64,000 nt of DNA. Origin: Corynebacterium alimapuense. Its GTDB lineage: Bacteria; Actinomycetota; Actinomycetes; Mycobacteriales; Mycobacteriaceae. The notes beneath the pieces were generated by a model, which was given only the letters and a program-made list of their open reading frames with translations, did no database searches and was not told the origin of the DNA. Both the position numbers and the translations under genes were made by a program. The stretch spans positions 62,001 to 126,000 of the forward strand of contig NZ_PTJO01000003.1 of assembly GCF_003716585.1 (NCBI RefSeq), in the 5' to 3' direction. Below are positions 1 to 7,958 of the stretch, one piece after another; the stretch's first letter is position 1, and each line of letters starts with the position of its first letter.

Positions 1-1
1 G

Positions 2-32
2 GGAACAAGATCACGTGCTGGTCCGTTATACT
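2..32 (+). promoter_or_regulatory. Candidate rbpA promoter (SigH-like and/or SigA-like)
   Basis: GGAAC at 2-6 and GTT at 25-27, separated by 18 bases, fit the stress sigma factor SigH/SigR pattern GGAA(T/C)-N16-20-GTT. The overlapping hexamer TATACT at 27-32 could instead serve as a SigA -10. rbpA is a known SigR target in Streptomyces. The assignment here rests on motif match alone. Confidence 0.45.
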
Positions 33-107
33 GATAGGTCTACATCAGAAGCGGCCCCAGTATAAGGGACTGTTTCTTCGGGAACGCAATGAAAAGGATG
101 ATGCTGC

Positions 108-485
108 ATGGCAGATCGCGTACTTCGCGGCAGCCGTATGGGTGCGGTCAGCTATGAAACTGATCGTGACCACGACCTTGCCCCGCGCCAGATGGCTAAG
201 TATCGGACAGGCAGCGGTGAGGTATTTGACGTCCCCTTCGCTGACGATGCTGAAATCCCTGAAGAGTGGATGTGTAAGAATGGTCAGCTCGGCACCCTCA
301 TGGAGGGTGAGGGCGTGGAATCTAAACCAGTCAAACCCCCTCGTACCCACTGGGATATGTTGCGGGAGCGCCGGACGCTCGACGAGTTGGACGTTCTGTT
401 AGAAGAACGCGTCGAGCATTTAAGGAAGCGACGCCGTTCAGCCGCTCGCCTGCTCAAAGAGCAGCAGGCAAAAGAAAACGAGTAG
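108..485 (+). CDS. rbpA: RNA polymerase-binding protein RbpA
   Basis: 125 aa, full family length. RbpA is an actinobacterial transcription factor that binds RNA polymerase and the principal sigma factor and stabilises the open promoter complex. The N-terminal MADRVLRGSRMGAVSYETD is the family signature, followed by the RbpA core (about 25-75), a basic linker and the C-terminal sigma-interaction helix (about 78-115). The ATG at 108 has a purine-rich ribosome binding site (aaaaggatg). It converges on ppm1 with a shared terminator hairpin spanning its stop codon, the same arrangement as Rv2050/Rv2051c in M. tuberculosis. Confidence 0.96.
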   Translation: MADRVLRGSRMGAVSYETDRDHDLAPRQMAKYRTGSGEVFDVPFADDAEIPEEWMCKNGQLGTLMEGEGVESKPVKPPRTHWDMLRERRTLDELDVLLEERVEHLRKRRRSAARLLKEQQAKENE

Positions 486-502
486 GCCCTTTGGGCCTAC
501 TC
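480..502. terminator. Bidirectional terminator between rbpA and ppm1
   Basis: A perfect inverted repeat GAGTAGGCCC-ttt-GGGCCTACTC includes the rbpA stop codon and lies 22 bases from the ppm1 stop on the other strand. There is no long T-run. The convergent context supports a two-way terminator. Confidence 0.7.
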
Positions 503-523
503 TTGCCGGTGGCTAACCGGTAG

Positions 524-1330
524 CTAGTGATTGCGCTTGTGGCGCTGCGAGGTTTTCCACTCGTGGGCCACAAGCTTTTTCAGTTCTCGGGAGAGCTCCG
601 TGAGCTGAGTCAAACGGTGCTTAAATCCCCAGGTGGTGACCTGGACGAGAGAATCCTTGACGAAGCTACCGTCCAATTTGGACTCGCCGATTTCCCGTTC
701 GACGAAAGTAATCGGAACTTCACGGACGTTAAAGCCCTCGGAGACGACGCGCCAAGCCAGTTCCACCTGGAAGATATAACCGGCATTGGACAGCTCGTCG
801 AGGTCAATGGCTTCGAGGGTCTCCCGACGGTAGGCCCGGTAACCGGCAGTCATATCCGACAGGCCGGCTCCAAGAGCCAACGAGATATAGGTGTTTCCGC
901 CTTTGGACAGCAGCCAACGCTTTTTCGGCCAGTTGACCACTTTCCCGCCGTCGATATAACGGGAACCGATGACCAAGTCTGCGCCGCGATCGATTTCATC
1001 GAGAAGAAGGTGAAGCTGTTCTGGAGAATGCGAGCCATCGGCATCCATCTCACAGAGCACGGTGAAACCTAGATCCAATCCCCAAGCGAATCCAGCAGCA
1101 TAAGCCCCGCACAGACCACCTTTGCCCTCACGGTGGAGCACCGTGACCTGCGGATCGGCAGCAGCAAGTTCATCGGCCTTGTCCCCCGTGCCGTCTGGGC
1201 TATTGTCATCGACGATGAGAACGTCAACGTCTGGAGCAGCCTTGCGGACTCTGCCGACGATCAGCGGAAGATTCTCAAGTTCGTTGTAAGTGGGGATGAT
1301 CACCAGAGTCGCGTCACTGGGTTTGTTCAA
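524..1330 (-). CDS. ppm1: Polyprenol monophosphomannose synthase (GT2)
   Basis: 268 aa family 2 glycosyltransferase that transfers mannose from GDP-mannose to polyprenyl phosphate. The product donates mannose for lipomannan/lipoarabinomannan and protein O-mannosylation. [13 protein letters not shown] (about 10-22), VDDNSPDGT (about 40-48) and [13 protein letters not shown] (metal/nucleotide-binding DxD region, about 93-105) are typical of DPM1-like enzymes. The best start is a TTG at 1330, with AGGAGA six bases upstream; no ATG lies nearby. It follows lnt, the actinobacterial Ppm1/Ppm2 pairing, but a small terminator-like hairpin separates the two. Confidence 0.93.
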   Translation of the reverse strand: MNKPSDATLVIIPTYNELENLPLIVGRVRKAAPDVDVLIVDDNSPDGTGDKADELAAADPQVTVLHREGKGGLCGAYAAGFAWGLDLGFTVLCEMDADGSHSPEQLHLLLDEIDRGADLVIGSRYIDGGKVVNWPKKRWLLSKGGNTYISLALGAGLSDMTAGYRAYRRETLEAIDLDELSNAGYIFQVELAWRVVSEGFNVREVPITFVEREIGESKLDGSFVKDSLVQVTTWGFKHRLTQLTELSRELKKLVAHEWKTSQRHKRNH

Positions 1331-1346
1331 GAGATTCTCCTAATCT

Positions 1347-1369
1347 AAAAGCCCCTCTATTCAAGGGGC
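1347..1369 (-). terminator. Intrinsic terminator or attenuator after lnt
   Basis: Read on the minus strand: GCCCCT-tgaatagA-GGGGC type hairpin (arms at 1364-1369 and 1351-1356) followed by TTTT. It lies between lnt and ppm1, so ppm1 is either partly attenuated or separately transcribed. Confidence 0.6.
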
Positions 1370-1380
1370 GTTGCTGACCA

Positions 1381-2865
1381 TCAACGTCGGCGTGTGATCA
1401 AGGCGGCGATAACGAGTACTCCACCCATGATAATCAGCGCGAGTTCAACGAGGAAACCGTAACGTGCAGCAACCGTCAGCGAATCGCGCAGTGGCAAGGT
1501 TTCTTCAAGCGATGCAGGCTCGAAAATCTCAGTTGATTGGGACACCGAACCATCTGGCTGAATGATCGCGGAGACACCAGAGGTCGCGGCCACCACGAGC
1601 GCTCGATCTACTTCAATGGCACGCAGTCGGCTCATCGCTAGCTGCTGATAAGTCATATCTGTAAAACCGAAGGTGGCATTGTTAGTCGGAGTGGTTAGTA
1701 GCTGAGCACCATCCAACACTGCCTGCCGGTAAGCCGGATCGAAGGCTACTTCATAGCAGGTAGCAACACCTATCACGATGTCGTTCATTGTGACGGTGAA
1801 GTCGGCCTCTCCTGGTTTGAAGTCCCCTGCTTGATCAACATAGGGAGAAAACATCCGGAAGAAGTCCCGCATGGGCATGTACTCGCCGAACGGCTGGAGG
1901 TAGTGCTTATTGTGGTAGTCCCCCGGCCCGGTCTCCGGATCGAAGACAATCATGGTGTTGCGATCTCCCACTTCGTCTTGGGTGATCGTGCCCACCAAGA
2001 TCGGGGCATCGATGGCGGCTACGGCACTATCGACCAATTCCCTTGCTTGTGGATCAGTGAAGGGGTTCACGTCTGAAGAGTTTTCCGGCCAGATGACGAT
2101 ATCGGGTTGTGCCCCACTAGCGGCTAACTCTTCAGTGACACGCACATGATTTGCCAACACTGCACGACGCTGGGCATTGAAATCGAGACCCATGCGCGGC
2201 ACGTTGCCTTGAATGGCCGCGACATCAACGTCACCGACGGTGTTTTCCTCTTGGTTGACTACCGTCGAGCCAGTGACCAAGCCAGCAGTTATTGGAATCA
2301 CGATAGCGATTATTGCTAGCAGAGCGACTGACCCGCGCTTGATCACCAATGCACCAATCGCGGCTCCAACGGCGGCTGCAGCGAAGCTCACCAAGGCCGG
2401 ACCGCCCCAGACCGCCAAGTTAGCTAAAGGACCATTAATCTGCCCCCAAGCTAAGCGGACCCAAGAAAATCCGCCGAAGGGAAAGTTGCTGCGTGCCCAC
2501 TCCACCAAAACATACAAGAAGGGGAAAGCGAGAAAACCGAAGCGCCAGCGAACAATTGCCACTCCACCGGCGCCAGTTGCCAGGCCATAGAGTGCAGTAA
2601 ACAGCGCTAGTGCGACATAGGGCAGGCTACCGACGAACTCGCCTACCCACGGCAACATAAACAGGTAGACAACGAACGCCTGAATAAAACCCACCAAGGC
2701 TCCCTGCCACAGCCCTGGCCCAGGCCGATGTCCCCAAGGTGAGAGCGTCACATACAGCAGCGCGATCCCTAGGATTCCAGAGATCCACCAGCCAATAGGC
2801 TCATTTGAAGCAAAAACCAGCAGCCCAGATAATGCTGCCAGTGCCAGGCGCAGGACTAGGATCAC
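1381..2865 (-). CDS. lnt: Apolipoprotein N-acyltransferase
   Basis: 494 aa membrane enzyme that N-acylates the diacylglyceryl-cysteine of lipoproteins. About six hydrophobic segments occupy residues 1-210, then a periplasmic nitrilase-like domain (about 222-460), then a last membrane helix. Nitrilase-fold catalytic elements are visible: the Glu of IWPENSSDVNPF, the Lys of HNKHYLQPFGEYMP, and the Cys of GVATCYEVAF. In mycobacteria Lnt and Ppm1 are fused (Rv2051c); in corynebacteria they are separate neighbours, as here. The ATG overlaps the fxsA stop by four bases, implying translational coupling. Confidence 0.95.
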   Translation of the reverse strand: MILVLRLALAALSGLLVFASNEPIGWWISGILGIALLYVTLSPWGHRPGPGLWQGALVGFIQAFVVYLFMLPWVGEFVGSLPYVALALFTALYGLATGAGGVAIVRWRFGFLAFPFLYVLVEWARSNFPFGGFSWVRLAWGQINGPLANLAVWGGPALVSFAAAAVGAAIGALVIKRGSVALLAIIAIVIPITAGLVTGSTVVNQEENTVGDVDVAAIQGNVPRMGLDFNAQRRAVLANHVRVTEELAASGAQPDIVIWPENSSDVNPFTDPQARELVDSAVAAIDAPILVGTITQDEVGDRNTMIVFDPETGPGDYHNKHYLQPFGEYMPMRDFFRMFSPYVDQAGDFKPGEADFTVTMNDIVIGVATCYEVAFDPAYRQAVLDGAQLLTTPTNNATFGFTDMTYQQLAMSRLRAIEVDRALVVAATSGVSAIIQPDGSVSQSTEIFEPASLEETLPLRDSLTVAARYGFLVELALIIMGGVLVIAALITRRR

Positions 2866-3398
2866 TGCTTCTCGCCGGGCTTGTCATCTCCGGTGAAATC
2901 CTCGGGGCGAATGCGCTGGGTCCATTCTTGCAGCTCATCTTCATCAATGACCATGGGATCCCAGGCCTCTGCGTCGCCACCTTGAAAACTGCCATAGTTG
3001 GCTTGCGGGCGCTGCGCATTGGTCATCTCGAAGGTGCGAACTCCCAGATCTTCGATGGATTTAATCAGCTTCACCGCCAGGATTGTGCGGGCAAGCGCAC
3101 GAGTGGGCGGGAAGATCAAGATCAGACCAAAGGCAGAAGAGACTAGTCCGGGAATGACTGCCAAGATGGCACCCAGAGACAACAGGCCATAGTCGGCTGC
3201 GACGCGGCCGACAGTTACGCGGTTAGCCAAGGCTGCTCGGTTGACCCTCCGGATCTCAAATCCGGCGGCAAGCACACCGAGCACCATGAGCCCGAAAACG
3301 AGCAGAAGGGCAAACCCGACTCCAAGCCAGGTTGCCACCGCCCAAAAGGCAAGTGCCTCAATGAGCAGATACGGGAGGACAGCTAATAGAAAAGGCAC
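2862..3398 (-). CDS. fxsA: FxsA family membrane protein
   Basis: 178 aa. FxsA proteins are small inner-membrane proteins; the E. coli member relieves phage T7 exclusion by plasmid F, and the normal role is unknown. Three to four hydrophobic segments lie in residues 1-115, including GLVSSAFGLILIFPPTRALAR (loop with Pro-Pro-Thr-Arg), which is typical of the family. The acidic tail after about 125 is likely cytoplasmic. The GTG at 3398 is preceded by TAGACT six bases upstream (3405-3410), consistent with leaderless transcription of the fxsA-lnt unit. Confidence 0.85.
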   Translation of the reverse strand: MPFLLAVLPYLLIEALAFWAVATWLGVGFALLLVFGLMVLGVLAAGFEIRRVNRAALANRVTVGRVAADYGLLSLGAILAVIPGLVSSAFGLILIFPPTRALARTILAVKLIKSIEDLGVRTFEMTNAQRPQANYGSFQGGDAEAWDPMVIDEDELQEWTQRIRPEDFTGDDKPGEKQ

Positions 3399-3407
3399 GC
3401 CTCAAGT

Positions 3408-4727
3408 CTAGCGACGTAGTTGTTCGAGTAACCACCCGGCGTCACCGACCATGTGTTTGTAATAGGGGCCAAAGTGGTTGAATCCGGTTCTTCCGGGAAC
3501 TTGGGGAAGCCAATTGCGCCGCCAGGTGATCTCTCCTCCCCCTCTCTTCCAGGCACTTTGTAGGTTTTGGACGCTTTGGAACGGCACAATATCGTCGTTG
3601 GTTGAGCCCCAGAGCAAAACCGGAACTTGAGGCGTCTGCTGGCCAAGTTTTCTGCGATCAAGTTCCGCACTGACGGCGGGAAGGTCGGAGATCAAGGCTC
3701 CGAGAGTCATGCCAGAGGTGGTCCATTCGGCCGAGGACTGCCACCCAGAGGCAATAGCGGAGCCACCAGCGCAGGTGGTGATGTTGTCGATCAAGCAGGT
3801 TAGTCCCTCAGTGGTTAGTACCGAGAGAATCTCATCCCGGATTTCGGAGGACGTAACGAGCAGACCAGCAATGGCATAGGCGAGCACACCGGTAGATAAG
3901 GTGCCGTCGACTTGGCGCAGCACAGCATCCAGCTGGGCCGGAGGTGCTCCAACTACCGCGGCCTTAGCAACCACATCAGTGGCGTAGTCAGGTCGTTCCA
4001 GCGCCATCCCGACAGTGCCGGCACCTTGAGAAAATCCCCACAGCCCTACTGGGGCATGCTTTTTGAGTCCGAGCTGGCGGGCGGCGCGGACCGCATCTGA
4101 GAGCGCATGAGCTCCAGAAATATGGTCGCAGTACAGCTGCAGCCCTAGGTCGGGATCTCGGGGATAGTCGATCAATACGATATGACAGCCTGCTGCGAGG
4201 AACATATTGATCATTGGCAGCTCATAGGCCGCAATAATGTCGTAGGGCGGAGAGGTAAACACATTAAACCCGACGGTGCAGCTATAAGAAGGATTGCAGT
4301 GCACCGCCACTCCCTGAGTGGAGGGGGCGAAAGCCACTACTGGACGGCGGCCACCACGCCACGGACTATGCGAATGGAAATAAGCCCCTGTTGCGGTGAT
4401 GGTATGTCCGCGACTATCAGTAGTGACATAATCCATCCGGTAAGCAGTCGCTGGGTTAAGCCGCCCACGAGTGCCCAAAAGCCGCATCGGCCGAGAATCC
4501 AATAAAGTGCCAGGTTCAAGTCCAATCGACCAGGTAGCTTCACCGAAGCTGGGCAAGGAGTCCCACGAGGGCGGCTCGCCTTCTCGTAGCGGCGGTGGTT
4601 CGCGGCCGACTAATCGCCGAAGCAATCCTTGAGCTGTTTCATGCGCCAGCGGGGCGAGCGCGCGGAAAGCAGTGGTGCGCTCACCGGAGCGGTACATATT
4701 CTCAGGTTTCGAGTGCTTAGTAGTCAC
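3408..4727 (-). CDS. Lipase family alpha/beta-hydrolase
   Basis: 439 aa, similar to the LIP secretory-lipase/triacylglycerol lipase family. The nucleophile elbow GFSQG is at 231-235 (Ser233); an Asp in LLWGSTNDDIVP (about 375) and the His of GFNHFGP near the C-terminus complete a plausible triad. I see no convincing signal peptide: the N-terminus is polar (MTTKHSKPEN), so it may be cytoplasmic or exported in another way. The start is a GTG at 4727 with TAACAT six bases upstream. The substrate is unknown; a carboxylesterase role is equally possible. Confidence 0.8.
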   Translation of the reverse strand: MTTKHSKPENMYRSGERTTAFRALAPLAHETAQGLLRRLVGREPPPLREGEPPSWDSLPSFGEATWSIGLEPGTLLDSRPMRLLGTRGRLNPATAYRMDYVTTDSRGHTITATGAYFHSHSPWRGGRRPVVAFAPSTQGVAVHCNPSYSCTVGFNVFTSPPYDIIAAYELPMINMFLAAGCHIVLIDYPRDPDLGLQLYCDHISGAHALSDAVRAARQLGLKKHAPVGLWGFSQGAGTVGMALERPDYATDVVAKAAVVGAPPAQLDAVLRQVDGTLSTGVLAYAIAGLLVTSSEIRDEILSVLTTEGLTCLIDNITTCAGGSAIASGWQSSAEWTTSGMTLGALISDLPAVSAELDRRKLGQQTPQVPVLLWGSTNDDIVPFQSVQNLQSAWKRGGGEITWRRNWLPQVPGRTGFNHFGPYYKHMVGDAGWLLEQLRR

Positions 4728-4755
4728 CTGCCCATGTTAACTAGGATATAAACTC

Positions 4756-5424
4756 GTGAAAGATGTCGCAGCCGCTCCCCTGCCCTTCAACGTGAAAATT
4801 CCAGCCGGCCTGGTCCCAACCGGTGCTTGGTCCGGATTAGCAGATCTTGCTGATGAGCACGCTGGCGGCTTGATCCATCTCAATAATCAGGCAGGCGTGC
4901 AACTATTTGGCGTCGATGATCGGACCTTGGCAACCAAACAACTCGAAAGCTTCGGGCTTGAAGCTGGGAAATCAGAGCTTAATCCAGCCCGTCAAGAGAT
5001 CGGTTGGTTGACACAATCGGATGGTTCCGTCAGCCTCGGCGCCGCAGTACAGCTAGGAGTATTGACCACTCAGCTGGCTCGGATGATTGATGTCATCGGT
5101 GCAGAAGTTCTGCTCACCGAGGGGCATTCCTTGATCATCCGAGGACTCGATGAGTCTATTGCCGAACAGGTTGTGCGGGTGCTGGCCCCGTTGGGGCTGA
5201 TTTTTGATGAGAATTCCCCGTGGTTGCGGGTGAGTTCCTGTGCTCAATGCCAATGGTCGCTTTCCGACGTCCGCCGAGACGCAGCCTCAGCTGTTACCGC
5301 CGGGCATCCTGCTACCAAGAAGGCCCATTTTCTGGGCTGTGAGGTTGGTTGCGGGCGACCTCACAGCAGTCATACGGAATATTTGGCTACGGGTGACGGC
5401 GAGTATGAAGTCAGTGAGCGCTAA
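4756..5424 (+). CDS. cobG: Compact CobG-like precorrin-3B synthase homologue
   Basis: 222 aa; related to CobG, the siroheme/4Fe-4S nitrite-sulfite-reductase-like monooxygenase of aerobic cobalamin synthesis. Two ferredoxin-like half domains (about 10-85 and 90-150) are followed by one Fe-S/siroheme domain with Cys162, Cys165, Cys195 and Cys199. The usual first Fe-S/siroheme domain between the two halves is missing, and the first Cys pair is CxxC rather than the usual wider spacing. It may be a degenerate or repurposed CobG; no other cob gene lies in the window. GTG start, leaderless signal TAGGAT at 4742-4747. Its stop overlaps the convergent SDR by four bases. Confidence 0.72.
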   Translation: MKDVAAAPLPFNVKIPAGLVPTGAWSGLADLADEHAGGLIHLNNQAGVQLFGVDDRTLATKQLESFGLEAGKSELNPARQEIGWLTQSDGSVSLGAAVQLGVLTTQLARMIDVIGAEVLLTEGHSLIIRGLDESIAEQVVRVLAPLGLIFDENSPWLRVSSCAQCQWSLSDVRRDAASAVTAGHPATKKAHFLGCEVGCGRPHSSHTEYLATGDGEYEVSER

Positions 5425-6152
5425 CGGGAAAGCCGCCGCCAGATTGGGCGTGGAACAAGCTTCATGACCCAAGCCAATAACCGCAGCCTCCCCGGAATCC
5501 ACAGAGTGGTGCTGGCTGTGCCGTTGCGGATTTCGCGAGCAACAGCAGCCGCGACGGCATCGGGGGTTACTGACATCGGAGCAGGTTTCATGCCTTCGGT
5601 CATCGAGCCGATGACAAAGCCTGGCCGAGCGGTGATCAACCGTAGATCGCTGCCGTAAAGGCGATCACTGAGCCCTTGGCAAAAGGCGTCTAATCCGGCT
5701 TTGGTGGAGCCATAGACATAGTTGGCTTTCCTCGCCCGCCAACCAGCGATGGAGGAAAAGGCGATGATCTCTCCGGCATCCATCTGCTCGGCCAACACCG
5801 TCAGTACTGAAACTTGAGCCGTGAAGTCGATGGTGGCGATATCGACGGCGTGAGCTTGATCGTGCTCAGCTCGCTGTTGGTCACCGAGGATTCCAAAGGC
5901 CACGATGGCAGTGCTGATGCCTCCGGTCAGTTCAATCGCGCGTTCAATGAGGCGTTGGTGAGAGGACAACTCGCTGGCCTCGAAGTCGAGTGTGTGCACC
6001 GCAGAAGCACCGGCTTCGTTAAGTCGGACTACGACTTCATGGAGATCCTGGGATCGGCGGGCCACCACCACGACTTCGCGGCCTGCGCAGAGGCGAGCAC
6101 TCAAATCTCCACCGATATCGCTGTGGCCACCGAGCAAAAGGATCCCATTCAT
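5421..6152 (-). CDS. SDR-family oxidoreductase, DprE2/Rv2073c-like
   Basis: 243 aa short-chain dehydrogenase/reductase. The N-terminal nucleotide motif is GGHSDIGG (residues 8-15); the catalytic Ser is in SSIAGW and Tyr/Lys in YGSTKAG. The sequence resembles the decaprenylphosphoryl-2-keto-ribose reductase (DprE2) branch; Rv2073c occupies the same neighbourhood in M. tuberculosis. The substrate is not determined by sequence. The ATG at 6152 is preferred over the GTG two codons upstream because TAGCGT lies eight bases before it. Convergent with cobG, four-base overlap. Confidence 0.83.
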   Translation of the reverse strand: MNGILLLGGHSDIGGDLSARLCAGREVVVVARRSQDLHEVVVRLNEAGASAVHTLDFEASELSSHQRLIERAIELTGGISTAIVAFGILGDQQRAEHDQAHAVDIATIDFTAQVSVLTVLAEQMDAGEIIAFSSIAGWRARKANYVYGSTKAGLDAFCQGLSDRLYGSDLRLITARPGFVIGSMTEGMKPAPMSVTPDAVAAAVAREIRNGTASTTLWIPGRLRLLAWVMKLVPRPIWRRLSR

Positions 6153-6184
6153 GATCACTGACGCTACCCCACACTAGAGAGGAT

Positions 6185-7300
6185 CTAGCGGAGCTCACGA
6201 TGCTGATAGGACAAATATTCAGCACCGCTGCTGGTGACGGTGACGATGTCTTCGAGCCTCATCCCCCACTCTCCTGGCAGATAGATCCCCGGTTCCACCG
6301 AAAAACACATCCCAGGTTCGACCGGCAGGTTGTTTCCCGCCATGAGATAGGGCTCCTCATGGGTGGAAAGACCAATGCCATGTCCGGTGCGGTGAATGAA
6401 ATAGTCGCCGTATCCAGCCTCGGTGATCACCGCCCGGGCCGCAGCATCAAGGTCAGCGGCGCTCACCCCAGGCGCGACGGCGGCCACCGCTGCAGCATGG
6501 GCGTTGAAGAGGACCTCATAGGCCTCGCGGGCTTTCGCGGTGGCTGCCTCCGGGCCGCCGACGATGTAGGTACGAGTCTCATCTGAGTGATATCCAGTAT
6601 CCAAGGTGCCGCCCAAGTCAACCACGACGACGTCTCCGCTTTCCAGGACTCGATCGGAGTAACTATGGTGCGGATCAGCTCCATTAGGCCCGGAACCGAC
6701 GATGACGAAATCAACCACCTCGTGTTCTACCAGGATTAACTTAGCGAGAGTGTCAGCTACCTGCCGTTCTGTGTGCCCAGGCAGCAACAAACCTGGAACC
6801 TGCTGATGGACGGCGTCGATAGCCTCACCTGCGCGTTTGAGCTGTGAAATCTCGGCAGGATCTTTGACCATGAATAGGTCAGCCAGGGTGGTGGCCGCGG
6901 GGACGGTTGAACGCCCAGGCAATAGCTGCTGGAGGGTGAGGACATGGATAGTCGTCAGGCTAGAGCCTAGCGCCACCGCACCGGACGTCGGCAGCGATTC
7001 AACGGCCAGTGAATGAGGGCGATCCCCATCGACCCAGCCACGGATCTCGATCTCCAATTCCGGCACTGCAGAATGCGCCAATTCACCGAGATCAGTGGCA
7101 GGTACCACCAGCTGCGGGGTGCCTTGGGCTGGTATCACCAAGGCAGTCAATCGTTCGTGGGAGCTGATAGTAGAACCGGTCAGATAAGCCAACTCTGGGC
7201 CGGTACCGATGATGAGACCGGCAAGCCCTTGGCTGTGGGCTAGCTCGGCGGCAGTGCTGAGACGATGGGCATAGACGGGGGCGTCGAAAATTACTGGCAT
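6185..7300 (-). CDS. pepQ: M24 family Xaa-Pro peptidase
   Basis: 371 aa. Cytoplasmic metallopeptidase of the creatinase/prolidase fold, probably releasing N-terminal residues from X-Pro peptides. An N-terminal creatinase-like domain (1-125) precedes the pita-bread catalytic domain, whose five metal ligands are visible in VDLGG, SDETRT, TGHGIGLSTHE, SVEPGIY and LEDIV. Aminopeptidase P versus prolidase cannot be settled from sequence; Rv2089c (PepE) is the syntenic relative. I chose the ATG at 7300, not 7309, because TAAGAT (7308-7313) sits seven bases upstream, a leaderless arrangement. Confidence 0.9.
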   Translation of the reverse strand: MPVIFDAPVYAHRLSTAAELAHSQGLAGLIIGTGPELAYLTGSTISSHERLTALVIPAQGTPQLVVPATDLGELAHSAVPELEIEIRGWVDGDRPHSLAVESLPTSGAVALGSSLTTIHVLTLQQLLPGRSTVPAATTLADLFMVKDPAEISQLKRAGEAIDAVHQQVPGLLLPGHTERQVADTLAKLILVEHEVVDFVIVGSGPNGADPHHSYSDRVLESGDVVVVDLGGTLDTGYHSDETRTYIVGGPEAATAKAREAYEVLFNAHAAAVAAVAPGVSAADLDAAARAVITEAGYGDYFIHRTGHGIGLSTHEEPYLMAGNNLPVEPGMCFSVEPGIYLPGEWGMRLEDIVTVTSSGAEYLSYQHRELR

Positions 7301-7307
7301 AACGGCC

Positions 7308-7328
7308 ATCTTAGATCCGCACTATGGT
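7308..7328. promoter_or_regulatory. Divergent leaderless -10 elements, pepQ / trypsin-like gene
   Basis: Minus-strand TAAGAT (7308-7313) lies seven bases before the pepQ ATG; plus-strand TATGGT (7323-7328) lies six bases before the GTG at 7335. The two -10 elements face away from each other within 21 bases. Confidence 0.5.
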
Positions 7329-7334
7329 GGGGCG

Positions 7335-7958
7335 GTGTCTTCGAACATCACTCTCCGGATCAAGGCCGATAGCGCCTACTGCTCTGGAGCGCTCATTAGT
7401 CCAGATCTTATGGCCCATCCAGCAACTAGCACTGACCTGGTGTTGACCTGTGCGCATTTCTTCCGGTCGCGATCTGGCCAGGTCAGAGTTGCCGGAAGTT
7501 CTTTTCGAGCTGAGGTGTTGGGCGTGGTGTCTATTCCTGGGACCGATCTAGCCGTGGCGCGATTGAGTAAGCAAAGCCCACCGAGAGATCTGATCGGTAT
7601 CTCAGATAGACCACCCACGTGGTTTTCGAACACGGTGACTGAAGGGTTCGGAGGTAGTGCCAAACAGCCTCGACTGCGGTTTGGGCGAGTGATTTTTCGC
7701 ACTCCGGTGGCCTTTTCTCGGAGATTAGATACGCTCGTGCGCCCAGGGGCCGTGATCTATAACAATCCCAAAGCTATCCGCGGGGATTCGGGTGGGCCGG
7801 TGTTTGAAGGTGGCAAGATCGTCGCGGTGCAATCACTGATCAGTGATCCATTTGGCTACAACTTAGGGCTAGCCACCGTCTCCCAGGTCGGACCCCATCG
7901 GCGAGCGATTGCCCGGGCAATCGAAGCCCTACAAGGGGCCTATCCAAGCCTTGATTAA
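7335..7958 (+). CDS. Trypsin-like serine protease without signal peptide
   Basis: 207 aa chymotrypsin-fold protein. The catalytic triad is intact: His41 in LTCAHFF, Asp71 in GTDLAVARL, Ser152 in GDSGGPV. The N-terminus (MSSNITLRIKADSAYCSGALIS) enters the fold directly; there is no signal peptide, transmembrane helix or PDZ domain, unlike most bacterial trypsin/HtrA homologues. It may act in the cytoplasm or be exported by an unrecognised route. The start is GTG at 7335 with TATGGT six bases upstream. The stop overlaps the convergent helY stop by four bases. Confidence 0.82.
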   Translation: MSSNITLRIKADSAYCSGALISPDLMAHPATSTDLVLTCAHFFRSRSGQVRVAGSSFRAEVLGVVSIPGTDLAVARLSKQSPPRDLIGISDRPPTWFSNTVTEGFGGSAKQPRLRFGRVIFRTPVAFSRRLDTLVRPGAVIYNNPKAIRGDSGGPVFEGGKIVAVQSLISDPFGYNLGLATVSQVGPHRRAIARAIEALQGAYPSLD

